A DNA stretch of 64,000 bases from Progne subis subis (lineage: Eukaryota; Chordata; Aves; Passeriformes; Hirundinidae): assembly GCA_022316685.1 (NCBI GenBank), contig JAKJHU010000829.1, positions 1-64,000 of the forward strand, given 5' to 3'. The notes under the pieces were generated by a model. The model was not told the origin of the DNA and did no database searches. It saw nothing but the letters and a program-made list of their open reading frames with translations. Positions 34,088 to 46,435 of this stretch are shown here, piece after piece. The first letter of the stretch is position 1; every line of letters starts with the position of its first letter. The position numbers were made by a program, and so were the translations under genes.

Positions 34088-34753
34088 TTTTGGCTCAGAT
34101 TTTGCGTTTCTGTGTCCCCTTTAACTATGACTAAGAAACCAAAAGGAAAAAAAAACCTCTCTGGAGATAAAAAAATTCCGGAGGGGAAACAGTTACCTTT
34201 TCCATCCCTTAGGCTGCGCAGCCGAAACCGAATGTGCTATTAAAGCACCTTGAAGGTTTGCTCTGAAAGTGAAAACCTTCCCCCAAAGGAAAAAACCCTT
34301 TTCCCTGAGGAACAACACCTCTGAAAAGACTTTTCCTTAGATCCCAAAGTGGTAATACTCACCAAAAATCCAGCGTTCAGACGAATCTTTCCTTTCTTTC
34401 CCAGTCACTCCTTTTGCCTGAGACTGACCCTTTTGGTGAAAAAAGAGCTTCCAGTCTCGGTTCCAGGGTCGGCTGTCCACTAACATGTGGTCACCTTCTC
34501 TGAGAGCAGCCTGCCGTTCAGGGGGCTTCTTCGCAGCACTCCGATGGCTTTTTTTAAGTCCAAAGGAAAACTACAGCCTTGGTCTGTGGAGTCCTGTGTT
34601 TTGGAGACTCCACAGTGAACGCCAAGCCTGACAGGTCTGTGTCTCTGCATGGGTGGGCTACATTTAGGGACTCACTTGCCTGCGTGAGGTTCCTCGGCCA
34701 CGTGCTCCACGCATGGTTCTTTGAGCCTTCTGGGAGCCCCTTGTGGCTTCGAG

Positions 34754-34771
34754 CCCCACGTTTGGGTACCA
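34754..34771 (-). promoter_or_regulatory. Primer binding site of provirus C
   Basis: Minus-strand TGGTACCCAAACGTGGGG next to the 5' LTR. It resembles a lysine-tRNA (Lys1,2) site with a few changes, by recollection. This fits a class II virus. Confidence 0.6.
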
Positions 34772-34773
34772 GC

Positions 34774-35193
34774 TGTTGTGGTTCTTTAGAGAGACCCAGA
34801 TGTCTGTCGATGGCAAAAGGAAAGCAAGTCTGCTCTTTGCTCTGGGGGGGAAATCACGGCTTTATTTTTGGGGGTCCTGCCATTGCAGTGTCCAGAGACC
34901 AGTAGCTCCTTCCTCATCCCCATTCCGATGCCAAAGAAACTGTCCCTCCTTCTCTCAGGGCTTTTACCCAGGGGGGAAGGGCCTAGAAGCAGGGACAAGC
35001 CACTACCCAATCAGGGACAAGGTGGATGTAGAACAGAGTTGGGTTACATTCCAGCGTGGGAGGATGGGCACGGCAAAGCAGGGACAAACCACGTGATACA
35101 GTTTCCAAGGGGAACAGGGGATACAGAAGAAAACATTACAAAACCCAATATAAAAATGAAACACAATATAAACCAAATTAATGAGCTACAACA
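34774..35193 (-). repeat. 5' LTR of provirus C
   Basis: Partner of 31448-31867, same ends and length; the minus-strand AATAAA is near 34861. Confidence 0.88.
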
Positions 35194-35521
35194 CACCCCC
35201 TCCAGCATGAGCATCTTTTCCCACAGGCTGCGAGCAGATCTCTGCATCCCCCCCCATGGACTTAATGGATTACAAGGAGACTGTTTTATTATAGTCCTCA
35301 ACACGGCTTGCAGAGACATCTTGGCTCTGATGCTTGGAGCACCTCCGCCCCCTCTTTCTTTCCACTGACCTTGGTGCCGTCATGTTGTCTTTTCTACATC
35401 TTCACTTCCCCCTCTTTCTCCGACTAGGAGGAAAAAACTGCTGCTCATAAGTACCCTTGCAAACAAATTCCACAAATTCAAAGATTTCTGCAGGATCTCA
35501 CAGCACTGAGAAGTTGATTTT
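35194..35521 (-). mobile_element. LTR family D, copy 1, right part
   Basis: Resumes family D after provirus C (ctccagcatgagcatcttttcccacaggctgcgag, as at 58350-58385). Alignable to copy 2 up to about 35450; the exact outer end is unclear. Confidence 0.65.
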
Positions 35522-36016
35522 GTCTAGATTCTGCCCCTTTACTTCACTCTGGTGAGACCTGACCTGGAGGCCACCACGATGATCAGAGGGCTGAACCACC
35601 TCTCCCCTAAAGAAAGGCTGAGAGAGCTGGGAGTTGTTCAGCCTGGAGAAGACAAAGCTTTGGGGAGACCTTATTGTGGCCTTTCAGTACCTGAAAGGAG
35701 CCAACAAGAAAGCTTGAGAGGAATTTTTTACAAGAGCATGTAGTGAGAGGACAAGGGGGTATGGCTTCAGACAGAAAGAGTAGGTTTAGATTAGATATTA
35801 GGAAGAAATCTTTACTGTGTGAATGGTGAGGCCCTGGCACAGGTTTCCCAGAGAAGGTGTGGATACCCCATCCCTGGAAGCATTCAAAGCCAGGTTGGAT
35901 GGGGATTTCCGCAACCTTGTCTAATGGAATGTGCCCCTGCCCATGGTGGAGGGGTTGGAACTGGATGATTCTTAAGGTCTCTTTCAACCCAAACCATTCT
36001 ATGATTCTATGATTAT
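35522..36016 (+). mobile_element. CR1 3' end fragment
   Basis: Sense CR1 on the + strand: attctgcccctttacttcactctggtgag, then ORF2 C-terminal sequence, ending in the CR1 tail with ttctatgattctatgatt. A short (TA)n follows. Confidence 0.85.
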
Positions 36017-36689
36017 ATATATATATATCTTCATAATTTTTAATTTAAAAAATTTGGTTCTTTGAACAGGTCACAAAACCTTGTCACAACTAAGTGAGTG
36101 GGTAGTGTAATAGCTTGAACGAGCAGCAGGAGGCAGGACTTCAGCCCTGTAGTACTGCTGTAGAGAAGATATTGTCAGAGTGGAGTGAGATTCAGAATTA
36201 CAATTTAAATTATGCATGATGTTATTATATTATGTCAAAATGGGAAAGTCTATGGTTGTACAATATAGTGAGTTGATCTTAGTATGATGAAATATTAACC
36301 ATTTCATTTTTAATATACAGTATCCTTTTAAATTTGACCTTTTCTGTCTGATTGAACAGTTTGACTTAATAGTATTTTCTACTGAAGAAAGAAAAAAACC
36401 TGTGTCCAAACATTATTTTTGCAATATTTCTTGCATACCATCAGATCCTAGTATGCTTTTGTCAAAAGGCTTATATTTCTAATAGTAAACAGTTGTAAGA
36501 AAGGCTTCCTTTTTCATTGAGAATTGCTACAGTAAGAATACTATTTGATTAGTTTATAAAAAGGGGAAAGCACATTTTATTTATGCACTAAGTGAAATAT
36601 AATCTGAAATATTTTTCAGTTTTGTGCTGTATATTTATTGAACTCATTTTAGTAATGCAATTTACCAGTATAAACTCTTTAGATAATAG
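36017..36689. other. RFX3 intron, no feature seen
   Basis: AT-rich, with a (TA)7 tract at 36014-36029. No repeat or coding signal recognised. Confidence 0.5.
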
Positions 36690-37149
36690 TGATGCCTTGA
36701 GCAGGCTGACCTGGAACAGAGACTAGGCAGAGCTAAGAGAATTAAGTAGATATTTATTAAAAGGCCTTTAAGGATACACCTTGGGCAGTACAAGAGCCTG
36801 GCCAGGGCTACACCCAAGATGGACTCAAAATGGTCACAAAAATGGATGACTGGTCACAAGGTCTTACACTTTTATAAGTTTTGGTCCATTTGCATATTGG
36901 GTTTAATTGTCCAATTACAGCTTCAGATTATGACGTTCCGTCCTTCTTGTTTTCTCTCTTCAGTCCACTGTTGTTTATGCTTTTGGGCCTGAAACTTGTA
37001 ATGGTTGTCTTTGGTTTCAAAATGGAAAAGGATTGTTTTGTCTACCTACTCTGTGAAGACAGCTTACTAACACTTAATATGAGGCTCAGAACTACACATC
37101 TAGGCAGCACAGAATCTGAAAAGCATGAAAGCTAAAATTTAAGGCATCA
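36690..37149 (-). mobile_element. Solo LTR with long inverted termini
   Basis: 460 bp with perfect 9-bp inverted termini TGATGCCTT...AAGGCATCA. Minus-strand AATAAA is near 36750 (atatttatta) and a TATA-like TATAAAAG near 36869. The flanks ataatag and ataatgc match only over five bases, not exactly adjacent, so the target duplication is eroded. Confidence 0.7.
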
Positions 37150-38162
37150 ATAATGCAATAATTAAAGAAGTGTAGGGAAGATTTATTTTAAAACTGTCAA
37201 CAGTGGATATAAGTGGTTTTAAATTTACAGATGCTTTTCCATTGCTTTTCTGTTTTTTTCCATTTAATGTGGCTCATTATGCGCCTTCTTTTACTGTACA
37301 TCCCATTGTCTCAATGACTTTCAATGTTTTTGCTATTCTAGCTCTGCATCTAAACTAGTTAGATTACAATTTTATTTTTATTGTTGTCATTATTGAATTA
37401 ATAAGATGTATTAATATGGAAGGGAAGAATAGGAAGGCATATAGGTGTCTTTATTAATTTATATTAGGAGCAATGCTACTGTATAATTAGTGGTTTATAA
37501 TACTTTTTCCTTTAAAAGTATTATTTTGAACCCATCTGATTTTTTATTTTCTTTTAAGGATGGATCTTGCTGTCTGTGTAAGCCTCCAATTTTCATTTAC
37601 TTTGAGAGCTCTGAATATTCAAAGAATGCTTTAGCAAGCTGTATGGGGTGATATCCTGTACGATGAAGCTAATGGCAGAAAACCTACAGAATGATTGAGA
37701 TTTTACTCCATTGTTGCATAGAGCAGAAATTTTGCTTCTTATTCACACTCAAAGTGTGCACAGTTCTTTCTCAAATACTTAGAGGAAGAAACACTGAGGC
37801 ATTTCTTAGGATTTTATTCTGGAGGATTTTTCTTTTATTCAAAAAACTGATTGTTCAGTAATTTTTACTGTTTGCAATGTAGCTTACTAGTAAATCCACT
37901 TCTCCTATTTCATGAGTAGGGAGGAAGGTAAATTGGACTTTGAAAGTGGGATCCTGCAGTATATATGCAAGCAAAATGCCACCCTGACTTCACTAGGAGG
38001 TTTGTCTTCATGAGGACTTCAGGATGAGGCCTTTAAGTTGAAAATATCCCATAGCTATGACCAAACTAGATATTTCTGTTGAACTTAAGGGAATCTATCA
38101 GAATTTTTATGATTAGTCTTTTATACTGTCTTGAGTCATTTTCTAATGACATCTATTATCAG
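37150..38162. other. RFX3 intron upstream of exon, no feature seen
   Basis: AT-rich sequence with no repeat recognised. It ends in a pyrimidine-containing tract and ctattatcag, the acceptor of the next exon. Confidence 0.5.
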
Positions 38163-38237
38163 ATTGAAATGGCGATTGAGACACTTCAAAAGTCTGATGG
38201 TCTTTCTACTCACAGAAGCTCTCTTCTCAACAGCCAT
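38163..38237 (+). CDS. RFX3: RFX3 coding exon, start of the DNA-binding region
   Basis: 75 bp, 25 codons, phase 0 at both ends. Encodes IEMAIETLQKSDGLSTHR then SSLLNSH. Acceptor ttatcag|ATT, donor CAT|gtaagt. It continues the previous exon (...SPAT) and leads into the next (LQWLLDNYE...), matching RFX3 order. The first residue is Ile where I recall Val in mammals, a mild change. Intron before is about 16 kb, after about 7.2 kb. Confidence 0.93.
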
Positions 38238-39170
38238 GTAAGTTGTCTCTTCTTTCACGAAAGCTAATCTCTATCTTGTTCTGCATGCTTAGCCTGCCTC
38301 TAAATGTTTAATTTATTGCTGTTTTTTGCTTGTAATCTTTTCATTTTAGTTGCTCATAATCTACATCTTATGTCACTATATTTTTTCAGGCCAAGTGTCA
38401 TGACACACTGTAGAGTGCATTTCTTTTCTAGGTTCTGTATTGTGTTAACGCAGCTTAACATATTTGTCCATTTTGCAGGTCCCAATGTAAATGTAAAAAT
38501 AATAGCCAAATAACCCTTAGGTAATCTGTGTTTGACATTCAAAAATAATTTTCTATGATTTGTGTACCTGATATAATAATTTAAGGGCAGGTAAAGGGGG
38601 AAAGAAGCAGTGCACAGAGTTTGAATAAAAATATACTTTAGATTTCTTTTCAAATATTTCTGTTATTCTGAATAATATTATTATAACAATTCTGCAGATC
38701 CATATAATGAGATTTAAAAAATTAAAACAATCTGTTAGTGTCTAATATGTTTTCTTCTTCTGCCTTTTGCTTTGTTCTGTCTTTGCAAATCCTGTAGTCA
38801 GGAATTTTCCATAATAAAAGGCTGAATATGTTTGCATAAAAAGATGGTTGCAAATATAGTGGTAAAGCCATTAAATATAACTTTTCGGTAAAGGAGTAAG
38901 GCTCAAAATTTAATTTTCAGCTTGTTTTTAAATAGTGCTAGTCTCTTGAAATATTGTGCAAACAAAATTTTTTTCTTAAGCTGGTATAAATAGTTTTATA
39001 TTTTTAATTGCTGCTAAATTTCTATACATACTACATCCTTTTTGCTTCTTAACCTTACTAAGACATAAACTCACATATTTACCACAGAAAAGTAAATATT
39101 GAGTGTAATATGAATGTATGAGTATACTGGGTAGAGTCTATACACTTATTTTGATTTGTTGACATTTCCT

Positions 39171-39198
39171 ACACACACACACACACACACACACACAC
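39171..39198. repeat. (AC)14 microsatellite
   Basis: Fourteen uninterrupted AC units followed by ccc; probably polymorphic. Confidence 0.95.
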
Positions 39199-39639
39199 CC
39201 CAAGAATGTGGTAACATGGAGGTGAAAACCAAAATTTTTTTGTAAAAGTTTATCATCATGCTAGAAAAAGACAGCAGGAGCCAGTACAATTTCTTGGAAG
39301 AGAAATTAGTTTTCTTAGAAAATGCTAAAATTAGGTGAAGGAAATTGAATTCTCTAAAATGTGAAGAATGAGATTTAGATCATGTTAAGGCAACCTAGAA
39401 ACATGCTAAAATTATTCTAGCATCATAATTAAATGGGTAATAAATTTTATTGCAAAATGACAAAAATATGTATTAAAATTTAGATATACAAAGAATTGCT
39501 AAATCTGCCTTGAATCTGACAAGGAAATCCAGAATCTTCATAATGAAAACAATAAGAGTTAAATGACAAGCTTTTCTACATCAGAAAACTGTATTCCCCT
39601 ATTTCCTGTGTAATGCACTAGTTAAAAGATCATGGAAGA

Positions 39640-40445
39640 GATCCTCCTGAAAGAGGAGGAAACATATGGAACACAGGGAGGTTATAAGAGACAGCCAACA
39701 GGACTTTGGCAAGGACAAATCATGCCTAAGTAATCTAGTGGCCTTGCATAGTGGAACAATTGATTTGGTGGACAAAGGGAGAGGTATGGATGTCACCTAT
39801 CTAGACATCTGTAAGGCCTTCAATACAGCCCCCTACACCATTCCTGCTGCTAAATTTGAGAGATATGGGTTTGATGGGTAGACTCTTAGGTGGGTAAGAA
39901 ACTGGCTGGATGGCTGCATCCAAAGCATTACAGAAAACAGCTCAATGTCCAAACAAGGATCAGTAATGCGCTGTGTCCCTCAAAGGCCTGTACTATGACC
40001 ATTACCATTTAATACCTTCATCAACAGCTTAGATAGTGGAATATAGTGGGTCTAAGTGGGGCCACTAAAATGATCAGAGGGCTGGAACACCTGTCCTATT
40101 AAGAAAGGCAGAGAGAGTTGAGGTTTTTCAACCTTATTGCAGCCTTTCAGTAGTTAAAGGGGGCTTATGAGAAAGATGGAGAGACACTTTTTACCATGGC
40201 CTGTAGTGATAGCAAAAGGAGCAATGGTTTTAAACTGGAAGAGGATAGATTTAAACTGAACATAAGGAAGGAAGTTCTTTACAATGAGGGTGGTGAGACA
40301 TTGGAACAATCAGGTTGCACAGAGTTGTGGCTGCCCTGTCCCTGGAAGTGTTCACAGTCAGATTGGATGGGGCTCTGTGCAACCTGATCTGATTGAAAAT
40401 GTCCCTAATCACTGAAGGGGAATTGGACTAGAGGATATGGTTTTA
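39640..40445 (+). mobile_element. CR1 fragment
   Basis: Sense CR1: gagaggaaacatatggaacac... then RT segments (VDKGRGMDVTYLDICKAFNTA), a deleted middle, then the ORF2 C-terminus with LNIRKEVLYNEG and a tail. Broken by stops and an internal deletion near 40050. Confidence 0.8.
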
Positions 40446-42231
40446 GTCCTATCTTCTTCCTTAAGCTGGCATTTTGTTGCCTTAATTAATACCTGTTTAT
40501 TTTAATTTTTTTAAAATTTTTCCTTTATTTTATTTCTTTTTCTGATTTCTTTCTGTATGTGATTGAGTTGACTAATTTATAATCTAATGATTTTTAAATA
40601 TTGTAGTTTCATTGAATTTGTAGTCAACTTACCCATTCTGCATAAACCATTTCTACCATTCCAATGTTGTTAATATTATAAATCAACAAGTCAAAGCGTA
40701 GACATTTCAATTTTAGAATTAGATTTCTGCAAATACAAAAATATATTTAAGGTTGTTATCAATAATGTTATCGTGTCTGCAGATTATTTACTTTTTTACA
40801 TGGCATTCAGCTATTGGTATTCTTCTTTGAAGGCTGTAACCTGCTAAATAATCATGTCAACCTTTTTTTATTGAAATATTTTCACCCTGGAGCAAATATC
40901 CGTACTTTGTACTTATCTTGGGTTTTGCTTTCCCATTGTTGACTAATGCCAAGCTGTGGTTGAAAGAATATCTGTCAAATACAGATCATTAGTAAAATGC
41001 ACTGAAATGAATCCTAATAAATTATAATTGATCTGGAAAAAAATCTAATACTACATTTAGAAGTTAAACTGGAAATAATTTGGGAGTCTTGTCAATATTT
41101 TTTTCTTTGTGAGGTAAAACAAATTGCTTATATTCCATAAATTAATTAGCATAGCTTAAATGGTAAGTTTGAAGGATATAATTAAGATATAGTGAAATGA
41201 TTTTGATAATCCACTCATGTAAAGGTAAAAGTTTATATTTTTTCCTAGGCTTTGTTTCAGAATTGTAAATGCTTAAGTTAATAAAAAATTGTGAATGTTA
41301 AGACTGCATTTATACCTAAAAGTTGATATAAGGATGATGAATTACACTTTTTAATGTTTATTTAAAGTGCAACATTATTGACATCCATCTTGCAAACAGC
41401 TAGATCATGCTTCTCCTACATCTTTACACAGAGCTCTTGTTTAGAAACCTAAGCATGATAGTTCTGGTGATGTTTTCTGTAAGAAAGTAAGCATGAAGAT
41501 GATCTTTGAAAGGTCTCGAGTAAATGTTTTCCTAATTTTTTTTTTTTTATTTTCATTTTCCATGTATTGTGTTCAGTAAATTACTCACAATTGACTTAAA
41601 AAGAACTGTATGTCCAATATATTCATTATAATCTAATTTTCACTAATAGTTCTGCAATGAAGAAGGATCAGAGTGAAACTTATTTCAAGAGTAATGGGAA
41701 CTAAAATATTGATATTCTTGTTCTGTAATTGACAAGTTATATGGAACATTACTAGAACAGAATTTATTCAGTGATCTATTAGTAAGTAGCCCTGCAGAGT
41801 AGCATATTCAATGTCACATAATTATATATTTTATGGTACTTTAAACACATATCTTGATCATATTAATTACTTTGGAGGACTAAAGTGAAATGGATTAAAC
41901 AATCATGTGAGGGTCCAGCATACTGGAATAAAACTTTGTTCCAAATGCCAAAACCAAATCCATGGTTTTGGGGATTTATCAGATGCTCAAACTAAGTCCA
42001 GACTTTTTGTAAGATTTATGAACCTGGAAAATTTGTATGTTCATTCTAATTCATTTTGGCATAGTTACTTTCTTAAGTAATTAGTAAATACAAGACAAAA
42101 ACAAAATTTGGAAATTCTTCAAGTGGAAATTAAAGGGAAATTCCAAGGATATGAAACCATGGGGGAAGAAAGGGGTAAGCTAAGTAAAATGGTAGTATCC
42201 TCAAAAATCTGAAACCCCATAAGTTAAATAT
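40446..42231. other. RFX3 intron, no feature seen
   Basis: About 1.8 kb of AT-rich sequence; a run of T near 41540 only. No element recognised. Confidence 0.5.
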
Positions 42232-43600
42232 AGAATCATAGGATCACTTAGGTTGGAAAAGACCTCTAAGATCATCAAATCCAACTAATAACACTGCCAA
42301 GTCCACCACTAAACCATGTCCCTAAGTGCCACAGCTACATGTCTTTTAAACATCTCCAGGGTTGGTGATTCGACCACTTCACTAGACAGCCTGTTCCCAT
42401 GCTTGACAACTCTTTCATTGAAGAAAATTTTCCTATATTTCCATTGATTCTTGTCCTACTGCTTGTTACTTATGAGAAGAGACTGACACCTACATCACTA
42501 CAAACTCTTTTCAGATAGTTGTAGAGAGAGTGATAGCGTCCCCTCTGAGCCTCCTTTTCTCCAGGCTAAACAACCCGTTTCCTCAGCTGCTCCTCATAGG
42601 ACTTGTGCTCCTGACCCTTCACCAGCTTCATTGCTCTTCTTTGGACACACTCTAGCACCTCAGTGTCTTTCTTGTAATGAGTGGCCCAAAAATGAACACA
42701 GGATTTGAGGTTCGGCCTCACAACTGCCGAGTGCAGGGGGGCAATCACTCCCCTAGCCCTGCTGGCCACACTATTGCTGATACAAGCCAGGATGCCATCA
42801 GCCTTTTTGGCCACCTGAGCACACATTGGCTTGTTCGGTCAGCTGTCAACCAGCACACCCAGATCCTTTTCTGACCAGCAGTTTTCCAGCCACTCTTACC
42901 CAAGCCTGTATTGCTGCATGAGGTTGTTGTGACCCAAGTGCAAGACTATGCACTTCACCTTGTTGAACCTCATACAAGCTCTGCAGAGCCTTCCTGCCCT
43001 CTAGCAGATGACCATTCCCATCCAACTTGGTGTCATCTGCAAACCTACTGATGGTGCACTCAATCCCCTTGTCCAGATCACTAATAAAGATATTAATAAG
43101 AACTGGCCCCAATACTGAGCCCTGGGAAGCACCCCTTGTGACCAGTCACCAAATGGATGTAATTCCATTCACCACTACTCTTTTGGCCCATCCATCCAGC
43201 CAGATTTTTACCCAGCAAACAGTATGCCTGTCCAAGTCATAAGCATCCAGCTTCTTCAGGAGAATGCAATGGGAAAAATTGCCAAAGGCCTTACTAAGGT
43301 TCAGGTAGACAACATCCACAGCCTTTCCCTCATCCACTAAGTGCATCACCTTGTCATAGAAGGAGATCAAGTTAGTCAAGCAGGACCTGACTTTCCTAAA
43401 CCAGTGCTGACTGGGCCTGATCCCCTGGGTATCCTGTACGTACAGTAGGATGGCACTCAAGATGATCTGCTCCATATTGTTCCCTGGCACTGAAGTCAGA
43501 CTGACAGGACTGTAGTTCCCTGGATCCTCCTTCTGGCCTTCCTTATAAGTTTGCTAACTTCTAGTCAAGTGGGACCTCCCCCATTAGTCAGGACTGCTGA
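42232..43600 (-). mobile_element. CR1 3' portion
   Basis: Starts with the CR1 tail (atagaatcataggatcacttaggttggaaaag) and runs on the minus strand through ORF2, with recognisable frames: [25 protein letters not shown] (42566-42826), RFADDTKL (42846-43112) and DEGKAVDVVYLNLSKAF (43146-43490). A few stops only, so it is one of the better preserved CR1 copies here. Confidence 0.9.
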
Positions 43601-43696
43601 TAAATAAAAACTATAAAAATATTTCCATTTTTTTTCTCTCTTATACTGGTAAATGTCATTAAAATGACCATTTAACTTGAGTTTTGTGTGCATAAC

Positions 43697-44704
43697 CCTG
43701 AAATTAGCTCAGTTAGTTAGAGCATGATGCCAATAACACCAAGGTTGTGGGTTCAATCCCTGTATGGGCCATTATCACGATCCACTTTTACAAGTGGGGG
43801 TCGTGATGGTTCATTTACTGATCTCAGAGTGCAAAACACAACACAGAGAGGATTTCAGTATTAATCAAAACAAATGCACTTTTTATTGATTGACCATAGC
43901 AAATGCGATAGAGGGATTAAGAGAAAGAGATAAAGAAAAAGAGAGAGGAAAGAGGGAATATAGTTACCAAACATGGAGACAAAGTCAATGGACCTGCCTG
44001 CCACGTCGGGGAGAGTCTCTCAAAATCTCTGGTTAACTCAGGGGTTTTTATTACAATCCTCCATCGTGGGGGGAACAGGTAAGTCTATTGAAGCCACCAG
44101 GGGGGAACAGGTAGTCCATGTTCTCAGCAGTAAGCGAGAGCCATTGTCTTCTTGGTCCAATGACCGCGCCTGCAGGCAAACATCTCGCTTTGATTAAGTC
44201 AGCCCCAACCCCCCCCATATTAGGGTTGTAGGGGCCTCATGTCTCAGTCCTTGAAAGGGGCTTCGTATAGAGGTCTAAATCTCAGTCCTTGGGAGGGGGC
44301 TTCGATCTCCATCTGTCACGGTGGTTGTGAAGCAGATGAGGGATTTTCTGTGGGGGACCACCAAAGTTACCCCAGAAAATCCACTTGGCCAAGAAGTGGG
44401 GAAATTCATAGGCTATTGTCGTGAAGCTGGGAGCGTGAAGCAGGTACAAACGTCAGGTACAGAATTGCCATTACACTGCTCAAAGACTGTGTACTGTGGT
44501 GTGGTGACACAGGAAAATGCACCTGCAAACGATTGGCAAGCATCCACCTCGAGCAGGCCAGAACTACAGTGGGGTCCTCGGAGTCTTCATGACAATCGTG
44601 AGGCAAATGAGGGGAACTTCAGACCGACTCTTACAGCCATTTACTTAAGAGTTGGATTTGATCCTCATGGGTCCCTTCCAACTCAGAATATCCTGTGAAT
44701 CTAT
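43697..44704 (+). mobile_element. tRNA-Ile-derived SINE with CR1-like tail, split by an LTR
   Basis: The head (43697-43773) carries tagctcagttagttagagca (A box) and ggttcaatccc (B box) with an isoleucine-like anticodon region. The tail (44636-44704) has acttaagagttggatttgat and the CR1-type end ccttccaactcagaatatcc. Head and tail join into one SINE once the LTR between them is discounted. The structure matches the tRNA-Ile/CR1 SINE known from songbirds (TguSINE1 type). Confidence 0.85.
43774..44635 (-). mobile_element. Solo LTR inside the SINE
   Basis: 862 bp, flanked by gccatt (43768-43773) and gccatt (44636-44641), a perfect 6-bp target duplication. On the minus strand it starts TGTAAGAG, has a CATTGG box, AATAAAAACCCC near 44050 and AATAAA near 43885, and ends GGATCGTGAT rather than the usual CA. 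43774-43807 can fold as a hairpin (atcacgatccac...gggtcgtgat). No internal coding region is evident. Confidence 0.8.
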
Positions 44705-45479
44705 GTTAGTTACTATTTGTTTTATACAAAGGCACAGTCATATTTTAGAAGCTATTTGCCTAAATGCTTCCAAAATTACTCACCAAAATTCTGCAATAAA
44801 TTACACCGGAAAAAAAAATAATGTTAATTCTGTTTCTCTTAGAAGTCAAAAGCAAACAGGCTACAACACGAATTGGGCCCATGATGCTTTATAGCTATAC
44901 AAGTTATTTTTATGTCATCTAGATTGCTTTTTACCTTATATTTGATAGTTTCTTTGTATTTAGAAGACAATAAACCCTCTTCAGTTAAATGTAGTACGGG
45001 GGGGATTTTATTCGTATTTTTTTAATTCCATGTAAAGAGAAATAGTATATCATTCCAGAATTTAAAATGTATTAACTTAGTTCTATTAGGGTTTTTTCAT
45101 GCAATTGATATAATTTTAATTGGTTATTTTATTTATTTGGAGTTCCAGCAATTTTTCTCCAAAGGACTTCATAAAATGTTAACGTATGGTACTGGATCTG
45201 AGATATTTTTAGAAGTGGAGCTATCTGAGCTCACAAGTGCCATGAGTCTTGTTATTTCCTTGTAAACCAAAAAAAAAGAATCCAAAACCAAGGCATCATG
45301 GCATATCTAGCATTGAAAGAGATTTAAAGATATTATAGTTGCTTGAAGAACAGTCATTGTATTAAACAGGCCTTGAGTGGTCTAAAAAATATCAGAGTTC
45401 TGTGTTGTACAATTAAGTGGGGGTTTTCAGTAGAGTAATACTGAATTTACATATGTTCACTCTTTCATATTTGACATAG
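44705..45479. other. RFX3 intron upstream of exon, no feature seen
   Basis: AT-rich; ends in a pyrimidine tract and acatag acceptor. Confidence 0.5.
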
Positions 45480-45661
45480 CTCCAATGGCTTTTAGACAAC
45501 TATGAAACTGCAGAAGGAGTGAGTCTTCCCAGAAGTACCCTTTACAACCATTACTTACGTCATTGTCAGGAGCACAAGTTAGATCCAGTCAATGCTGCCT
45601 CCTTTGGAAAACTCATACGGTCAATCTTCATGGGATTACGGACCAGAAGACTGGGAACCAG
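45480..45661 (+). CDS. RFX3: RFX3 coding exon, RFX winged-helix DNA-binding domain
   Basis: 182 bp. Encodes [59 protein letters not shown] and ends within the next Arg codon (ACC AG|gtttgc). This is the core of the RFX DNA-binding domain, which contacts X-box DNA in promoters of ciliary genes. Acceptor gacatag|CTC. No substitutions that I can identify relative to the highly conserved RFX3 sequence, and no stops. The donor gtttgc is weaker than the others. Confidence 0.97.
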
Positions 45662-46435
45662 GTTTGCATTAATAAAATCTTAAAGTTTAACAGAAAAATA
45701 TCATTATTAATTGTGAACATGAAGCTCATATGTTGAAAACAAGCAAGAAAATAAGCAAATAAAAATATTTTAAAACTTTCTGTTAAGGGAGTTGCCAAAT
45801 CCATCAGACTTCAGGATTTGGGACTCCTGGTCTGCTATAGCCAGATTCTGTGTACTCTTATGACCTAGATATCTTCTATCTCAGTCCAATGGATGCAGCT
45901 ACTGCTGTTTCCATTTGCAGGTCCAGATAGTAGCAAGACTGAACATGTGTTCCAAAGATGCAGACAAACACATGACACTAACACAGCTAACCACAGAAGC
46001 TAACACAGGGCAATGCCGTTACCAGCACCCATATAGACACTCTCATAAGCATGAACACAGCCCAATTCTGTTCTTTCTTTCCAGTTGACCAGGACTGAAG
46101 TTGATTAGTAAAACATTCACAAACCCTCACTCACAAGCATACCCCATTTATGGAATTGTTTTATTCACTACGACTGCATAAGTAATTTAGTTGTTTTTTT
46201 ATTTACCATATTCTATTTAAATGAAGCCCAACAGTAAAGTGCTGGAAAATACAGTTTAAGTGAACTGTTTTTCAGAAGCTGGTGAAGTTGTATCATTTTT
46301 ATACCAAAAACAAGCCTAATTTTCATGTACTGTTTACCAGTCAAGGCAAATGTTAACGTGTGATGCATATACAAAAAAAAAAAAAACAAACAAACAAAAA
46401 AAAAAAACCAATGGTATTTTTGTTCTTTCATGAAG

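Larger units (their letters stand above)
31448..35193 (-). mobile_element. Provirus C: internally deleted class II ERV
   Basis: 3.75 kb, minus strand. Two 420-bp LTRs (31448-31867, 34774-35193; TGTTGTGG...CTACAACA) differ at roughly two dozen positions, about 5-6%, so it is older than A. Flanks cacccg (31442-31447) and cacccc (35194-35199) are a 6-bp duplication with one mismatch. The interior holds a primer binding site, a broken gag, a short integrase C-terminal remnant and a polypurine tract. Protease, RT, RNase H, most of integrase and env are absent. It is inserted in LTR D. Confidence 0.9.

Noticed and set aside
43697..43773. A tRNA-Ile gene
   Set aside because: The A and B boxes are good, but the 5' acceptor strand does not pair with the 3' strand, and a CR1-like tail follows after the LTR; it is a SINE head.
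44321..44698. 125-codon + frame in the SINE/LTR
   Set aside because: It crosses the LTR/SINE junction, so it cannot be an original coding frame.
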